A stretch of 64,000 nucleotides of DNA, from NCBI GenBank assembly GCA_050951605.1, contig JBMNJJ010000002.1, positions 1-64,000 on the forward strand, in the 5' to 3' direction. This DNA is from DUTS01 sp050951605. Its GTDB lineage: Bacteria; Bacillota; Peptococcia; DRI-13; DTU073. Shown here piece by piece: positions 63,902 through 64,000 of the stretch. Positions within the stretch are counted from its first letter, which is position 1; every line of letters starts with the position of its first letter. A program made the position numbers and the translations under genes. Below the pieces are notes generated by a model. The model had not been told where the DNA came from. It saw only the letters and a program-made list of their open reading frames with translations, and searched no databases.

Positions 63902-64000
63902 GGCGGATGTATCAGAACCTGCGGAAAATGACCTTCGTGATATCGTCAGTTATATTTATGCACAGCTGTCGGCTCCAATGACAGCACTGAAGATGATGAA
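63888..64000 (+). CDS. ParE/RelE-family toxin, truncated by the window edge
   Basis: Only the first 37 residues are in the window (MAKYRADVSEPAENDLRDIV then SYIYAQLSAP). The pattern V..PAE.DL.DI..YI is typical of ParE/RelE-superfamily toxins, which inhibit gyrase (ParE) or cleave mRNA on ribosomes (RelE). The window end prevents telling them apart. ATG 63888 overlaps the antitoxin stop by 14 bases, the usual arrangement of a translationally coupled pair. Confidence 0.82.
   Translation, partial: MAKYRADVSEPAENDLRDIVSYIYAQLSAPMTALKMM

Overview
The window reads as the chromosome of a low-GC, endospore-forming Firmicute, most likely a clostridial (Peptococcaceae-like) anaerobe. The evidence is a gerA-type germination operon, a Spo0E-like phosphatase, WhiA/YvcK/RapZ, CggR, a prfB gene with the usual programmed frameshift, and a membrane pyrophosphatase. 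Every gene but one, and one transposon remnant, lies on the + strand. The core order (yviE-fliW-csrA-hag-flaG-fliD-fliS ... hpf-secA-prfB ... ftsE-ftsX ... ctp-minJ ... uvrB-uvrA ... rapZ-yvcK-whiA ... cggR-gapA-pgk-tpiA-gpmI-eno-secG ... rnr-smpB-ssrA) is, from memory, that of the corresponding Bacillus subtilis arc, so most of the window is vertically inherited backbone.

Layout. 0-5.9 kb: flagellar filament genes and their CsrA/FliW control, with DUF6470, fliW, flagellin and fliD each broken by a one-base frameshift. 5.9-8.6 kb: an AT-rich gap with a DnaA-box cluster, then a three-gene amino-acid ABC transporter in which every gene is broken. 8.6-23.2 kb: cold-shock protein, hibernation factor, an LtaS-like enzyme, SecA, RF2, split transketolase, FtsEX with an EnvC/PcsB-like partner, a CtpA-type protease and a MinJ-like protein. 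23.2-37.5 kb: UvrB, an MNT-HEPN toxin-antitoxin pair wedged between uvrB and uvrA, UvrA, UvrC, a HAD phosphatase, Spo0E, a PHP protein, RapZ-YvcK-WhiA and a small ferredoxin. 37.7-46.6 kb: sigma-54 and the CggR-controlled lower glycolysis operon, then SecG. 46.6-58.3 kb: an accessory stretch with HppA, a second MNT-HEPN pair, an HD protein, four tandem copies of a 315-bp structured repeat, gerA-C-B, an orphan galactitol-type PTS EIIC and a SorC-type regulator. 58.4-61.4 kb: a heavily frameshifted rnr, intact smpB and tmRNA. 61.6-64 kb: a probable island next to ssrA, with a secreted stalk-domain protein on the minus strand, the right end of a dead IS605/TnpB element and a Phd/ParE module cut by the window edge.

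Two things stand out. First, the 50158-51440 array: four near-identical 315-bp units, GC-richer than their surroundings, with no ORF of 60 codons or more, nested long-range inverted repeats (including a possible pseudoknot), a 19-bp inverted repeat at the outer ends and an intrinsic terminator directly downstream. A diverged fragment of the same element lies after the transketolase genes at 17562-17615, also 3' of a gene and upstream of a terminator. I do not recognise it; it is the best candidate for an undescribed structured RNA or RNA-like mobile element. Second, gene-breaking lesions are concentrated in 0-8.6 kb and in rnr, while about 50 kb between them is clean. This suggests real decay of motility, amino-acid uptake and RNase R, although single-base homopolymer indels mean local sequence error must be excluded first.
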